In this document: positions 1 through 11,960 of the stretch, piece after piece
Layout: every line of letters begins with the position of its first letter
How positions within the stretch are numbered: position 1 is the stretch's first letter
From: Actinostola sp. cb2023
Lineage: Eukaryota; Cnidaria; Anthozoa; Actiniaria; Actinostolidae
Assembly: GCA_033675265.1 (NCBI GenBank)
Contig: JAUJYZ010000896.1
Location: 69,501-133,500 of the forward strand
Direction: 5' to 3'
DNA length: 64,000 nucleotides
Notes under the pieces: generated by a model
What the model was told of the DNA's origin: nothing
The model's database searches: none
The model's input: only the letters and a program-made list of their open reading frames with translations
Position numbers and translations under genes: made by a program

Positions 1-360
1 TTTGAAAGAGGTATTGTAGGTGTCAGTAGGAACCTAGTAATACATGATTACATTCCAAAATTGCCTATGTGAAGGTCAGTGATGCGATATACTAAAACTG
101 AGACCTTTGCATACAGGCCTGTTTTTCAGGTAGTCAGTTGGTAGAACATGAGTGTTCTATCACTTTTAGTTATAACACTCATGTTTATGCATAAGTGTTA
201 TCAGACTAAAAGTGATATGTTTGATTAATCAGTTCTATATCTAAAACCTGGCAGGTCTGTATGGGGGTATAAAGGTCCATGCACCTGACCAAATGGTCTG
301 CTCCCATTGGCCTAATGGCTCATGAATTATTAATGACGTTTAGAAGGCTTAATAAAGGAA
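1..360. repeat. Dispersed repeat, copy 1
   Basis: This stretch shares long blocks with 14137-14290: the GAAAxAGGTATTG opening, a shared block around TGAGACCTTTGCATACAGGC, and CTCCCATTGGxCTAATG. The copy at 14137 lacks internal parts. A short inverted pair around 147-215 (AGTGTTCTATCACTTTTAG against CTAAAAGTGATA) suggests a nested hairpin. No coding potential was seen. Confidence 0.6.
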
Positions 361-551
361 CGACGAATAAAGTACAGTAATTGTTGTTGTTGCTCGCCAA
401 ATGAAAGACCATAATTCTGACATACGGCGAATGTCGCGCCAGGTTGTCGTATCGATTCAGATCGCATCGATTTCATTAAAACATGTTTGTTTCTTGTATC
501 GTGGATCGCTTATCTCAGTTGAAATGATAAGATTACAATGACACAAAAACA
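361..551. other. No gene seen
   Basis: AT-rich, non-repetitive sequence between the dispersed repeat and the satellite. I see no open reading frame, splice signal or RNA gene in it. Confidence 0.4.
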
Positions 552-3030
552 ACATTGAAATGCCAGGCGAAAAACATTGAATAGAAAACCATTTAAATGT
601 TATTATAGTGAAAACCATTGAATAGAAAACCATTTAAATGTTATAGAGAAAACCATTGAATAGAAAACCATTTAGATGACCATATAGAGAAAACATTTAA
701 ATGTTATTATAGTGAAAACCATTGAATAGAAAACCATTTAAAACCATTTTAATGAAAACCATTGAATAGAAAACCATTTAAATGACCATATAGAGAAAAA
801 CATTTAAATGTTATTATAGAGAAAACCATTGAATAGAAAACCATTTAAATGACCATATAGAGAAAAACATTTAAATGTTATTATAGTGAAAACCATTGAA
901 TAGAAAACCATTTAAATGACCATATAGAGAAAAACATTTAAATGTTATAGAGAAAACCATTGAATAGAAAACCATTTAGATGACCATATAGAGAAAACCA
1001 TTTAAATGTTATTATAGTGAAAACCATTGAATAGAAAACCATTTAAATGACCATATAGAGAAAACCATTTAAATGTTATTATAGTGAAAACCATTGAATA
1101 GAAAACCATTTAAATGACCATATAGAGAAAAACATTTAAATGTTATAGAGAAAACCATTGAATAGAAAACCATTTAAATGACCATATAGAGAAAAACATT
1201 TAAATGTTATTATATGAAAACCATTGAATAGAAAACCATTTAAATTTAGAGAAAAACATTTAAATGTTATAGAGAAAACCATTGAATAGAAAACCATTTA
1301 GATGACCATATAGAGAAAACCATTTAAATGTTATTATAGTGAAAACCATTGAATAGAAAACCATTTGAAATAGAGAAAACCATTTAAAGTTATTATAGTG
1401 AAAAACATTGAATAGAAAACCATTTAAATGACCATATAGAGAAAAACATTTAAATGTTATAGAGAAAACCATGAATAGAAAACCATTTAGACCATATAGA
1501 GAAAAACATTTAAATGTTATTATAGTGAAAACCATTGAATAGAAAACCATTTAAATGACCATATAGAGAAAAACATTTAAATGTTATAGAGAAAACCATT
1601 GAATAGAAAACCATTTAAATGACCATATAGAGAAAAACATTTAAATGTTATTATAGTGAAAACCATTGAATAGAAAACCATTTAAATGACCATATAGAGA
1701 AAAACATTTAAATGTTATTATAGTGAAAACCATTGAATAGAAAACCATTTAGATGACCATATAGAGAAAACCATTTAAATGTTATTATAGTGAAAACCAT
1801 TGAATAGAAAACCATTTAAATGACCATATAGAGAAAACCATTTAAATGTTATTATAGTGAAAACCATTGAATAGAAAACCATTTAAATGACCATATAGAG
1901 AAAAACATTTAAATGTTATAGAGAAAACCATTGAATAGAAAACCATTTAAATGACCATATAGAGAAAAACATTTAAATGTTATAGAGAAAACCATTGAAT
2001 AGAAAACCATTTAAATGACCATATAGAGAAAACCATTTAAATGTTATAGAGAAAACCATTGAATAGAAAACCATTTAAATGACCATATAGAGAAAAACAT
2101 TTAAATGTTATAGAGAAAACCATTGAATAGAAAACCATTTAAATGACCATATAGAGAAAACCATTTAAATGTTATAGAGAAAACCATTGAATAAAAACCA
2201 TTTAAATGACCATATAGAGAAAAACATTTAAATGTTATAGAGAAAACCATTGAATAGAAAACCATTTAAATGACCATATAGAGAAAAACATTTAAATGTT
2301 ATAGAGAAAACCATTGAATAGAAAACCATTTAAATGACCATATAGAGAAAAACATTTAAATGTTATAGAGAAAACCATTGAATAGAAAACCATTTAGATG
2401 ACCATATAGAGAAAAACATTTAAATGTTATAGAGAAAACCATTGAATAGAAAACCATTTAAATGACCATATAGAGAAAAACATTTAAATGTTATAGAGAA
2501 AACCATTGAATAGAAAACCATTTAGATGACCATATAGAGAAAACCATTTAAATGTTATAGAGAAAACCATTGAATAGAAAACCATTTAGATGACCATATA
2601 GAGAAAACCATTTAAATGTTATTATAGTGAAAACCATTGACATGTTGAATAGAAAACGTAGCATTTAAATGTTGCAGAGAAAACCATGGCAATGTCTGAG
2701 AGAAAACCATTAAAATGTTGAATAGAAAACCATTGAAATGTTATAGAGAAAACCATTGAATAGAAAACCATTTAGATGACCATATAGAGAAAACCATTTA
2801 AATTGTTATTATAGTGAAAACCATTGAGATGTTGAATAGAAAACGTAGCATTTAAATGTTGCAGAGAAAACCATGGCAATGTCTGAGAGAAAACCATTAA
2901 AATGTTGAATAGAAAACCATTGAAATGTTATAGAGAAAACCATTGAATAGAAAACCATTTAACTGTTGTAGAGAAAACCATTGAAATGTTGTAGAGAAAA
3001 CCATTTTGTTGTGAGAAAACCATTTAAAGT
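552..3030. repeat. AT-rich satellite built on GAAAACCATT
   Basis: About 2.5 kb of tandem repeats. The basic module is AGAAAACCATTxAAATG of roughly 15-17 bp. It is organised into a higher-order unit of about 60-65 bp containing GAATAGAAAACCATTTAAA, TGACCATATAGAG and AAACATTTAAATGTTAT. Near 2640-2900 a longer variant appears twice (GAATAGAAAACGTAGCATTT). Open frames inside are low-complexity artefacts. Confidence 0.9.
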
Positions 3031-3119
3031 GCTACTAGCTGAAATTTATTTGAATAATTCTTCAAGGGTCTAATAATAACTAGTTAAAATCTTTTTTCGA
3101 TATTCCAGAGGGAAGTACT

Positions 3120-4303
3120 ATATTTTTATGAATCATTGAAATGTTGGAAAAAGCAATTATGTCGACAAAAGTGTCGCGAAGAAAACCATTGAAGTGTTAA
3201 AAGAAACCATTGAAATGTTGGACAAAGCAATTATGTCGAAAAAAGTGTCGTGAAGAAAACCATTCAAGTGTTAAAAGAAACCATTGAAATGTTGTAAAAA
3301 GCAATTGAAATGTCGAAAAAAATGTCGCGAAGAAAACCATTCAAGTGTTAAAAGAAACCATTGAATTGTTGGATATAGCAATTGAAGTGTCGAAAAAGGT
3401 GTCGCGCAGAAAAGAAACCATTGAAATGTTGGAAAAAGCAATTATGTCGAAAAAGTGTCGTGAAGAAAACCATTGAAGTGTTAAAAGAAACCATTGAAAT
3501 GTTGGATATAGCAATTGAAGTGTCGAAAAAAGTGTCATGAAGAAGACCATTGAAGTGTTAAAAGAAACCATTGAAATGTTGGATATAGCAATTGAAGTGT
3601 CGAAAAAAGTGTCGCGCAGAAAACCATTCAAGTGTTAAAAGAAACCATTGAAATGTTGGATATAGCAATTGAAGTGTCGAAAAAAGTGTCATGAAGAAGA
3701 CCATTGAAGTGTTAAAAGAAACCATTGAAATGTTGGATAGAGCAATTGAAGTGTCGAAAAAGGTGTCGCGCAGAAAAGAAATCATTGAAATGTTGGAAAA
3801 AGCAATTATGTCGACAAAAGTGTCGCGAAGAAAACCATTGAAGTGTTAAAAGAAACCATTGAAATGTTGGACAAAGCAATTATGTCGAAAAAAGTGTCGT
3901 GAAGAAAACCATTCAAGTGTTAAAAGAAACCATTGAAATGTTGGAAAAAGCAATTGAAGTGTCGAAAAAAGTGTCGCGAAGAAAACCATTCAAGTGTTAA
4001 AAGAAACCATTGAAATGTTGGATATAGCAATTGAAGTGTCGAAAAAAGTGTCGCGCAGAAAAGAAACCATTGAAATGTTGGAAAAAGCAATTATGTCGAA
4101 AAAAGTGTCGTGAAGAAAACCATTCAAGTGATAAAAGAAACCATTGAAATGTTGGATATAGCAATTGAAGTGTCAAAAAAGTGTCGCGAAGAAAACCATT
4201 CAAGTGATAAAAGAAGCCACTGAAATGTTGGATATAGCAATTGAAGTGTCGAAAAAAGTGTCGCGAAGAAAACAATCCAAGTGTTAAAAGAAAACCAATG
4301 TTG
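3120..4303. repeat. Second satellite, related to the first
   Basis: Tandem units of about 75-80 bp: GAAGAAAACCATTGAAGTG, then TTAAAAGAAACCATTGAAATG, then TTGGATATAGCAATT and GAAGTGTCGAAAAAAGTGTCG. It shares the GAAACCATTGAAATGTT core with the preceding array, so the two arrays probably descend from one ancestor. Frames on the minus strand are repeat artefacts. Confidence 0.85.
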
Positions 4304-4410
4304 AACGAGTATTGCTTCCGGGTCATAAATCATAAATAGAAAATGTTGCAAGCAACCTACCAGCTAGCGCAAAAAAATGCGGCTGACCATCGCAGGCGAA
4401 CAACGTACGT

Positions 4411-4561
<151 letters not shown>

Positions 4562-4958
4562 AAATGCTAGGATAACCCTTGTGGTAGGCTACAACCCTAG
4601 TACTCGCATAGGGTTACCCTAGCAGTAGAGTAACCCTACCAGCCTTGTAAATACGTACGCGAAAAAAAGAAGAAACTTACGAGTGCTAGGATAACCGTAG
4701 TACTAGGGTAGCCTAATCGCTAGGGTTACTCTTCTCCCTTGAAAACAGGGCCTTTAGAGATAGCCAAGACTCGACTTCGTAAGCACTGTCTATATATTTA
4801 GAAATGTCCTGATTTTTTTAAGGAAGGCAAGTCAATATAGGTAACAAAACACTTTCCGCTTACACGAGGTTGTATATGCAGAGTTAGGTAGCCTGCGTGA
4901 CGACAAGAAATTGTATCCCTAGCATAAAGTTTCCGTTCAGGCGGGGATTAAACAACAA
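4562..4958. other. Non-coding, degenerate TAGGGTTACCC motifs
   Basis: Between 4562 and 4735 the motifs CTAGGATAACC, TAGGGTTACCCTAG and GAGTAACCC recur irregularly in both orientations, giving short hairpin potential. The remainder to 4958 shows no gene or repeat that I recognise. Confidence 0.4.
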
Positions 4959-5660
4959 TTAACGTGCCAGAGAGAAAGGTTACTTAATAAACTTCATCAG
5001 TGGTCGTTGTTGGAAGTCGGACACTGCTAGGGATAGATCTTCGAAAAAAACTGAATCGTGTCAGTTTCTAAAAGTTTAGGTTTATATATAGTTTGTTGTA
5101 TTCCCTTTTCTCTTTAGAACTTTGATTGTATAAAATAAAATACATTTATGCCGTGCCTTTAAAAACGTGTTTGGTTTTATTGTGGTTTGGAAAATGGAAA
5201 ATGTTTTTCGCTCGAACGAATTGCAATGAGGGAGAATGAAACTATTTGGCGAGGCCTGAATATAGAGTCGTTTTCAATTCGTACGAGTGGGAAACCTACG
5301 ATATTCGTGACACTCAAATGGCTTCCTTTCTGAACCAATCAAAAGCCTGCAGGTACATCTCACCCAATCAAACTCTTTCGTGTGGTAACTTCCCCACTCA
5401 TACGAAAACGACTCTAACCTCTTGTAATTGCTACTCATTTTTTTGGCATTTACAAAAGAAATTAAAGATGAAGTCAATTTTCACAATCGGTATTCGGGGT
5501 ATCACGTGCATCAACTGAACTGCCGTAAGCAACAGCTGATGGGTCCGCCACATCTACACTTCCATCTACCCTTTCAAAAGGCTCATTATTGCACTTAAAA
5601 TATTACAAACCTGTTTCCTAAGGACCAAACACCATAATTATCAAACGGCCGGTTATTCTG
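4959..5660 (+). repeat. Host dispersed repeat with the empty target site of the Polinton
   Basis: Nearly identical to 15050-15671 followed by 31836-31960, that is, to the sequence flanking the Polinton. Here the junction reads TTCAAAAGGCTCATTATTGC without interruption at about 5572-5592. This copy therefore shows the pre-insertion state of both the Polinton and the 35 bp hairpin at 31850. The frames inside (for example 5246-5518) recur in the second copy, but differ by indels and look non-coding. Confidence 0.85.
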
Positions 5661-5839
5661 ATCTAATAGTAGCAGGTACGGGTATACCTGCGGGTGTTGG
5701 GGCACGTGGATATGTTGTCATAAGAGCTTGCGGGCTGTGCACTTCTACAACTGTATATAAAGTGCGTTCGACTATACACTGGTCATAAACTAAGTATTCT
5801 TATGACATTAAACCAAGCCAAGAACGTAAGGAAAATACT
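5661..5839 (+). promoter_or_regulatory. Repeated promoter-like unit with TATA box
   Basis: A conserved segment running from GGTTATTCTGATCTAATAG to the ATG at 5840. It holds CACGTG at about 5703 and TATATAA at 5754-5760, and TATATAAAGTGCGTTCGAC is shared. The same unit lies upstream of the related ORFs at 11498 (minus strand) and 46345. Conservation across copies and a TATA box about 80 bp before the ATG suggest a Pol II promoter that has been dispersed. Confidence 0.45.
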
Positions 5840-5932
5840 ATGATGAGCGCTAGAATACTTCCGTTATTATTTGTGATTTTAATGTTTGTACTGAGGATTC
5901 ACCACACAAGAGGGACGATGAGCGGCGGTAGT
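5840..5932 (+). pseudogene. Truncated signal-peptide ORF, copy 1
   Basis: Begins M-M-S-A-R-I-L-P-L-L, then FVILMFVLRIHHTRGTMSGG, a hydrophobic signal-peptide-like start. From about 5932 the sequence passes into another dispersed repeat (also at 33556), so the original downstream part is lost. Related starts occur at 11498 (minus strand) and 46345 (plus strand). The function of the secreted product is unknown. Confidence 0.4.
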
Positions 5933-7300
5933 GTTACTGTGTTACTGCCACGGGATCCCTGTGTCGCGAATTTTTTTTTTTTAACGCGGGAAAGAAGTCA
6001 TTTTTTCTGCTAAAAAAGTAATTTCTTCTGCTAAAAAAATGTCATTTCTTCAGCTTCAAATTAATACATGTCTGATCTTCCAATGTTTCCATCGGAATAG
6101 AATTTTATGCGCCCGCGTATCAAACCACTGAACAGTCCTCGATTCTTGCCATGAGTTTATTCGTCGGTACTTTATCAAGCAATACTACACACTTGACCGA
6201 TCGATCTGGAGGAGAATTTCAACTGAATTTTGCGTATTACACAAACTATCGAGACCAGCTCCACTAAGACGCAAATTCATTTCAAGGTCCTCCCTTTGAA
6301 ACTTGTGAAAATCTCAAGAATCCCCTGATATTTTTAACCCTTTCGCAAATCGCTCCTAAGAGTACCACGCGTAACTGCAGTGTGGTAACAGTAATGATTC
6401 TCCGCGAAACATCGCTCTCACTGTCAGTTATAATTAGTGACAACTAGTTAATTTTAACCCCGATTATAAACTGACTTACAGGTCCGATTGCTGGTCATTA
6501 GTTCATAGAAATCAAAAACATCATGACGTCATTTCACAACCTCGAAAATCTTCCACAATCCAACAATCCTCTTTCTCAGCAAACTTCTCGACATAATCGT
6601 GAATTTTTCGCTCTAACTTTCTTTACTCGCCAAACAACGGCCATTTAAGACTATTTTAGGATCCCTGGGTTTTTTTCTCGAACCGGCGCACGACCGAGAT
6701 GTATTGTGGGTAATCACGGAACGACGCGTGCGCGAGAGGCAGCATTTCCCCTTTTATGTAAATCAGTGTTTAGAGACTTTTACCACCCCAACAAAATATT
6801 GCACTGGTTGCATTTTTTTACAATTCGAAGTCGCCAAAACTTCCTTAGTAGGTCCTGGAATTGATCCATCACAGATAGGCCCTGCAGGATTCTTTCAGGA
6901 AAACGGCCTCTACCACGCCAGTCAAGCTTAATTATGTTGTGCTGGGGGCTTCTGTGGCGAAAAATTGCTACAAACTAGAATTGCAAGCCTAGCGGAGATT
7001 CAGCGGCGAAAGAAATATCACGTGAGAACATGAGCCCTCGATGTTTTAGAACTGTCAAGATTTCCATGGAAACCCATTTTATGAAACCAAAATTTCCTAC
7101 GGCGCGTTTAGGGCCAGAAAATCGTTAAAAACCTCAACAATATATCTCAAATCAAAAATCAAATCAAATCTCAAAGACGCAAATTCATTTTAATTAAGGT
7201 CCTTCTCTTTGAAATTGTTGTAAAAATCACAAGAAACCCCCATTGCTGATGTTTTTAAAAGAATTACAGTCGTTTCGCTTCTAAAACTTTTCGCCTCCAG
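5926..7300. repeat. Dispersed repeat block shared with 33556-37290 and 49130-49690
   Basis: Long stretches match 33556-37290 in the same order, from GTGTTACTGTGTTACTGCC at the start to the ATGCAGCTTGCAAGGACCTA-like end just beyond 7690. Parts match 49130-49690 in inverted orientation. The copy at 33556 has extra insertions, including a 1.36 kb element. GTCGGTAC at 6163-6170 is the uninterrupted target of that element. No conserved reading frame is apparent. Confidence 0.75.
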
Positions 7301-7660
7301 TCGTTTCGCTTCTAAGTCTTTTCGCCTCCAGTCGTTTCGCTTCTAAAACGTTTCGCCTCCAAGTCCGTTTGTTTCTAAAAAAATATACTTCCTAATAATG
7401 TTGCATGGTCCGTTCGATTCTAAGGAAGGTTTGATCCCGGGATTTGATATACTTATTGATCAGATAGATGTCCGAACTGACTACCGACTACTGACTACTA
7501 TATTTAACATATATAACTATTCCACTAGCCTCCTCCTAGTATTTCACGATGTTTCTTGAAATTTCTCTTGATATTTCATCAGTTTCATTTAGAAGCGAAC
7601 GGACTTTTGAATGTGGAGGCGAAAAGTTTTAGAAGCGAAACGACCTGATACCTTTTAAAA
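7265..7660. repeat. Foldback repeat with GTTTCGCTTCTAAAAC motif
   Basis: The left arm holds three direct units of CGTTTCGCTTCTAAxxC plus TTTTCGCCTCC. The right arm (about 7590-7650) has the reverse complement, GTGGAGGCGAAAAG followed by TTTTAGAAGCGAAACGAC. The layout is a foldback or MITE-like element with about 250 bp between the arms. Confidence 0.6.
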
Positions 7661-7905
7661 TAGCTTAAAATCTTATTTTGTTATGCCACATGCAGCTTGC
7701 AAGGACCTATTCAGCTAGAAAAGAGACTGGCCTTTCAACAGACTTGTTTAAATACCCATATCTAGTTCATGAACAAGAATATTGATTTAATTTTTAATAG
7801 TTAATGTTCCCAACCCAAGAAATAAGACCAGACAACAACCTTTTTGTGGGGTAAAGGGGTAGGGAAAGAAGCACTCCAAGCTCAAGAATGAAACAAAGCA
7901 CAATG
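7661..7905. other. Repeat tail, no gene seen
   Basis: Continues the block shared with 37250-37400 (CAAGGACCTA, AGAAAAGAGACT, AGTTCATGAACAAGAATAT). Nothing coding was recognised. Confidence 0.4.
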
Positions 7906-8325
7906 GGTTAGAGTCCAGCCTCATACCGGGGGTCAAGGGGTCATAATCCCCCAGACACATGAGAGGTCCTAATCCTCTCATAACCCGGCACGGGGAAGGA
8001 CTCATCCCCCTGGGGGTCACAATCCCCAATATATTTTAGGTCAATGGGTTAGAGTCCAGCCTCATTCCGGGGGTCAAGGGGTCATAATCCCCCAGACACA
8101 TGAGAGGTCCTAATCCTCTCATAACCCGGCACGGGGAAGGACTCATATCATCCCCCTGGGGGTCACAATCCCCCAATATATTTTAGGTCAATGGGTTAGA
8201 GTCCAGCCTCATACCGGGGGTCAAGGGGTCATAATCCCCCAGACACATGAGAGGTCCTAATCCTCTCATAACCCGGCACGGGGAAGGACTCATCCCCCTG
8301 GGGGTCACAATCCCCCTGGGAAGTG
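7906..8325. repeat. Three tandem units of about 145 bp packed with hairpins
   Basis: Three near-identical units begin at about 7906, 8042 and 8191. Each carries GGGGTCATAATCCCC, GAGAGGTCCTAATCCTCTC and GGGGTCACAATCCCC. These are three short hairpins with different stems but similar 7-base loops (TCxYAAT). CCCCCTGGGGG is a further palindrome. Frames here are repeat artefacts. Confidence 0.85.
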
Positions 8326-9189
8326 ATCGAAATAGCTTAGAGTTATTGCCCCATAGTTCCCATGGCAACCAGACTGTTGAGGGGTCACCCTCCCCATTCC
8401 AGCCAACCACGAGAGTCTATGGGGCAAAAGTGGCCTGCATAGGAGCACTTCTTCCCTCCCAACGTTTTATTATGTCATCACTGACAAGGCCTACAAACAT
8501 TTAGAACATTTACAAGATTATCATCCTGATGCTAGGTATTGTAAAATACACAATAATATTGGTTGGCAGGAATAGTGCGAAAGTTCTTGATAGCAGTAAC
8601 TAAGGTAGTTATATACTTGATAACTGTAATCATGCAGGTGTCATCTTACATTTGAATTAGAATGAATAATCTTCAATCTGCAAAATTGAAATCTGCATGA
8701 TTTTTATTTTATTTATTTATTTTTTATTTTATTTTTATAATAATTAGTTGAAAATTAAGCCCCTTTTTATGAACATCCGGGACAGACAAGTGGAGGTGCT
8801 TTTCTTTTTAACAAAGAAGACACTACCAAAGACATCGGTAGAGGGAGGGTGGGATTTTGTGTACCGCAAGCCGACTCAATGAAGAATGAAGCATGTTTAG
8901 GGCATCCGAGCTAACATACAACATATGATTGACATATGTATACAGATGTTATGTGATTGGACAAGAGAGAGGATGTGTAATCTGAGAGTCATCAAGAGAT
9001 GACCTTTGGATGTAAACATGAAAGGAGGCTTTGTCTCAACTAATCTTAATCCCAGATCTGTTTGCTCTCAATATTGTTATGACATACCAGGAATACATAG
9101 TTACATAGGTGCTATGATATCGTATTATAAATGGTTCCTGGTTGTCACATTAACTTAATTTTATAGTGCCTATAAATTTGGCTTTATTC
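8326..9189. other. No gene seen
   Basis: Apparently non-repetitive sequence with an AT-rich run at 8700-8750. No reading frame with protein-like composition and no RNA gene was recognised. Confidence 0.4.
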
Positions 9190-9573
9190 AGCAATGATTT
9201 TTTTAATAGGTTGGCTTAGTGAGACTTTTTAGAATTACACTTTGGTATCTTACATGGACAATTTCAGTTGTTCGATCTTTTGTCGTAAGTTTTATTGAAA
9301 GCCTTATTGATATCGGTTCTGCGGCTTTTTACAAATGGTCTTGCCTCCCACACTGGCTCCTAAACTGGTGGTTTATTGGTTATTTTATTGGTTATTAGTG
9401 GATTTATAATTACAATATTTTATTTATCAATCAGTTTTAAAATATTTTTCGGGAGAAGTCAGATTTCTCGTCATTGGTATGTAATCCTCTGAGATACTTT
9501 GCCGCCATGCCATATACGTTGTCGTCCTAGTTCATCATGATCAACCTGAAGAAGCAAGTGATTTTATTAGGAT

Positions 9574-9848
9574 TTATACAGCCCTTTGCAAAAATTCTGT
9601 AAAAGCAAAATAGATCGATATATCAATATATCGGGTGCATTGTGGGTAAGTTTCATAATAAAATGGCTGAATAAGCCCTCTAAAGTTCAATTTTTTCAAT
9701 TATTGTTTCACATACATACTACAAAGGTTACTTGGGTTTAGATTCAGGCTTAATAATAGCTAAAATCAAATAATTAGGATTATGCAAATTACTATATATC
9801 GTTATATCGATATATTAGGATTTTACAGAATTTTTGCAAATCGCTGTA
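9574..9848. mobile_element. MITE with Tc1/mariner-like ends
   Basis: Terminal inverted repeats of about 26 bp: CAGCCCTTTGCAAAAATTCT on the left, and the complement of AGAATTTTTGCAAATCGCTG on the right. TATA flanks both ends, consistent with TA target duplication. The interior has several ATATATCGATATAT palindromes and no coding capacity. Confidence 0.7.
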
Positions 9849-10194
9849 TATATAGTTATTTTATTGGTTATTAGTGGATTTACAATTTCAAGAATTTATT
9901 TATCAATCTTTTTAAAATTGATAATTTTCGGGAGGGCGAATTGATTCCTCGTCATTGGTGTGTAATTAATCCTCTGTGGGGGAATTTGATTACATCGTTA
10001 TACATCTGCTAAGTAGCATATACGTTGTCGTCTTAGTGCATGATGATTAACCTGAAGAAGCAAGTGATTTTGCTAGGATCCATTTTTATATGTATCCATC
10101 CGTCCCTTCCTCCATCTTCCTCCATCATCCCTCTCCATTCATCCATAATGGACTCCTATCCTAATATATGTCACTCCGTCCATCTACCGTAAAT

Positions 10195-10590
10195 GTTCGA
10201 TTAAGCGCCCTGCTTCCAATAAGCGACCCCCTCGAATAAGCGCCTCCCCCTAGAGGTCTAAATATTTTATAAGCGCCCCCTCCCCCTAAAATAAATTCAG
10301 AAAACAACTCTCTAAAATAAAACTTTATATACCTATAAACAGAAACACGGTATACCGTATGTCAATACCGTATGTCAATACCGTATGTCAATACCGTATA
10401 TTTACAGTATACCAGTATACAGTTTACCAAGTACCGCAGGGTACATGTTTGTTATTTGTATTCACTGTATATGTATGTTACAGTACCGTATATAAGAAAA
10501 CATTGAGTTCATCATCTGAGAAAAGAAATAAGCGCCCTGCTTCCAATAAGCGCCCCCTCGAATAAGCGCCTCCCCCTAAATCGAACATTT
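10195..10590. repeat. AAGCGCCC direct-repeat block
   Basis: Two copies of TTAAGCGCCCTGCTTCCAAT-like sequence followed by CCCCTCGAATAAGCGCC flank an AT-rich core. The core contains three or more units of ATACCGTATGTCA. The ATTTAGG and CGAACATTTA ends at 10192 and 10580 are inverted relative to one another. Probably a non-autonomous insertion inside the Penelope-associated repeat. Confidence 0.5.
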
Positions 10591-11291
10591 AGGTCAATGG
10601 AGTCAATGGAAATATCTTCAAATGAAGACATAGTAGAGTTTTAATCAGCTGTTAGAGTGGGGCTGGATAGAATATAGACAGGTGGACATCACTTTTATCT
10701 TATTGTCCTTCATTCCCTTTCCCCTCCATATCCCAGTCTCCCAACTTATAATTATCATTCTCTCTTCCCCTATTTTCTCTCCATGCCAGCCCCTCGATCT
10801 ATAATATATATATATATATATATAAATCTTCCCCAGCTGATTAAAACTATGCTTTCTCCCATCACCTCTATCCTAAACCAACCTTCGATAAATCCCCCAC
10901 CCCATTCCCAAACCCCCTCACACAAACTCTAACTATCTCCTGTCAACGCTGGTCCGAATACCTTGATAAATCTATCGCTCTGGATTAACCAGTCGATTAT
11001 CCAAAACGCTATATAAAGTGTTCCCTATTCTGTATATCGTTGCATGGGCAGTGGGACTTAAAAGACTCCTCTGTCCTGTATATCTGTACAGATGGACAAC
11101 CTTTGCAGATTAAAGATTTAGATCCTCTAGATACATAGAAAAGTTATTTTCCTCACTCGAACGTCTTAATCCACACTCAAAGTTTCTAAGCCGAGTACAT
11201 GCATTATGACTTGATAGACTTGATAAGGTGTTTCTAGTGTTGTCAAGTTGTTAAGAAATGAAAAACAGATTTCCGTTTAATATACTCTGAT

Positions 11292-11498
11292 CTAAACACG
11301 CGGGATGTTGGGAGAACGAGAGAAACGTAGGAAACCACGACGTCTTACCTGTCTAGCAAACCTTCCTGATCGCAGCGAGCGCGGACGATCGCCATTTTTG
11401 TGACGATCCGTCTCAGTAAAAACGTACGGCTCCGTGTAGTGAATCCTCAGTACAAACATTAAAATCACAAATAATAACGGAAGTATTCTAGCGTTCAT
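11292..11498 (-). CDS. Signal-peptide ORF, copy 2 (chimeric 3' part)
   Basis: A 68-codon frame with a strongly hydrophobic N-terminus (MNARILPLLFVILMFVLRI), typical of a secretion signal, then a basic tail with RR and RRR clusters. The upstream region repeats the TATA-containing promoter unit seen at 5661 and 46200. The last about 20 codons lie in Penelope-associated repeat (compare 38840-38880), so the tail is probably fortuitous. It could be the first exon of a small secreted peptide gene, or simply a conserved part of a dispersed repeat. Confidence 0.35.
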   Translation of the reverse strand: MNARILPLLFVILMFVLRIHYTEPYVFTETDRHKNGDRPRSLRSGRFARQVRRRGFLRFSRSPNIPRV

Positions 11499-11690
11499 CC
11501 TAGTATTTTCCTTACGTTCTTGGCTTGGTTGATTGTGATAAGAATACTTAGTTTATGACCAGTGTATTGTCGAACGTACTTTATATGATGACAAGATCAA
11601 GTTCCACGTGCCCCAACACCCGCAGATATACCCGTACTGGCTTCTATTAGATCAGAATAATTGGCCGTTCGATAAATTATCAAATAACCT
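11499..11690 (-). promoter_or_regulatory. Repeated promoter-like unit, inverted copy
   Basis: Reverse-complement copy of 5661-5839, including the CACGTG box and the ATATAAAGT segment (here CTTTATATGATG on the plus strand, so partly altered). It lies directly upstream of the minus-strand signal-peptide ORF. Confidence 0.4.
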
Positions 11691-11960
11691 TGATTTACTG
11701 ACGCGTGGTCTGATTGGCCAAAGGATGCGTATGCCACGTGCTCTACGAGAGCACACAGCACGCGCTCGCAGATATTCAAACAGTTTTCAGTTCTAACGAA
11801 CAAAATTGAAAACTTGCCTTAAAATAATAATTGTATTTCATAAAAGAAATAGCAACTTGTGCGGTTTTAGAGCACTTTGGGGACTGGTCAGAACACTCGA
11901 GAAGTGTTATTATTATTATTAGTGTTCTCATCAGTCGACACCGTGCTCTATTAAACACTG
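11691..11960. mobile_element. CTCTGATTGGCC-type palindromic MITE family member
   Basis: Shares GTCTGATTGGCCAAAGGATG, the hairpin around GTGCTCTACGAGAGCAC, GCAGATATTCAAACA and AAAATTGAAAACTTGC with copies at 58727-58870 and 63686-63830. A second short inverted pair (CAGAACACTCGAGAAGTGTT) follows at about 11890-11910. No coding capacity. Confidence 0.6.

Larger units (their letters stand above)
9190..11290 (+). repeat. Penelope-associated repeat, copy interrupted by MITEs
   Basis: Matches 37600-38850, which lies directly upstream of the Penelope-like reverse transcriptase. Shared blocks include TACATGGACAATTTxGTTCGATC, GCGGCTTTTTACAAATGG, CCTGAAGAAGCAAGTGATTTT, the TTCCTCCATC tracts, TTTTAATCAGCTGTTAGAG and GTTGCATGGGCAGTGGGAC. 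This copy is broken by a MITE at about 9574-9848 and a foreign block at about 10200-10590. No reverse transcriptase follows it. Confidence 0.7.

Noticed and set aside
552..4303. Regularly spaced repeats that could suggest a CRISPR array, and long frames in both arrays
   Set aside because: The spacers are themselves repeats of the same module and the setting is a eukaryotic genome. The frames are low-complexity satellite artefacts.
4562..4735. TAGGGTTACCC motifs as internal telomeric repeats
   Set aside because: Spacing is irregular, both orientations occur and perfect TTAGGG tandem units are missing.
5246..5518. Frames in the host repeat (also at 15376-15606) as a gene
   Set aside because: The two copies differ by frame-changing indels and no motif or splice site supports coding.
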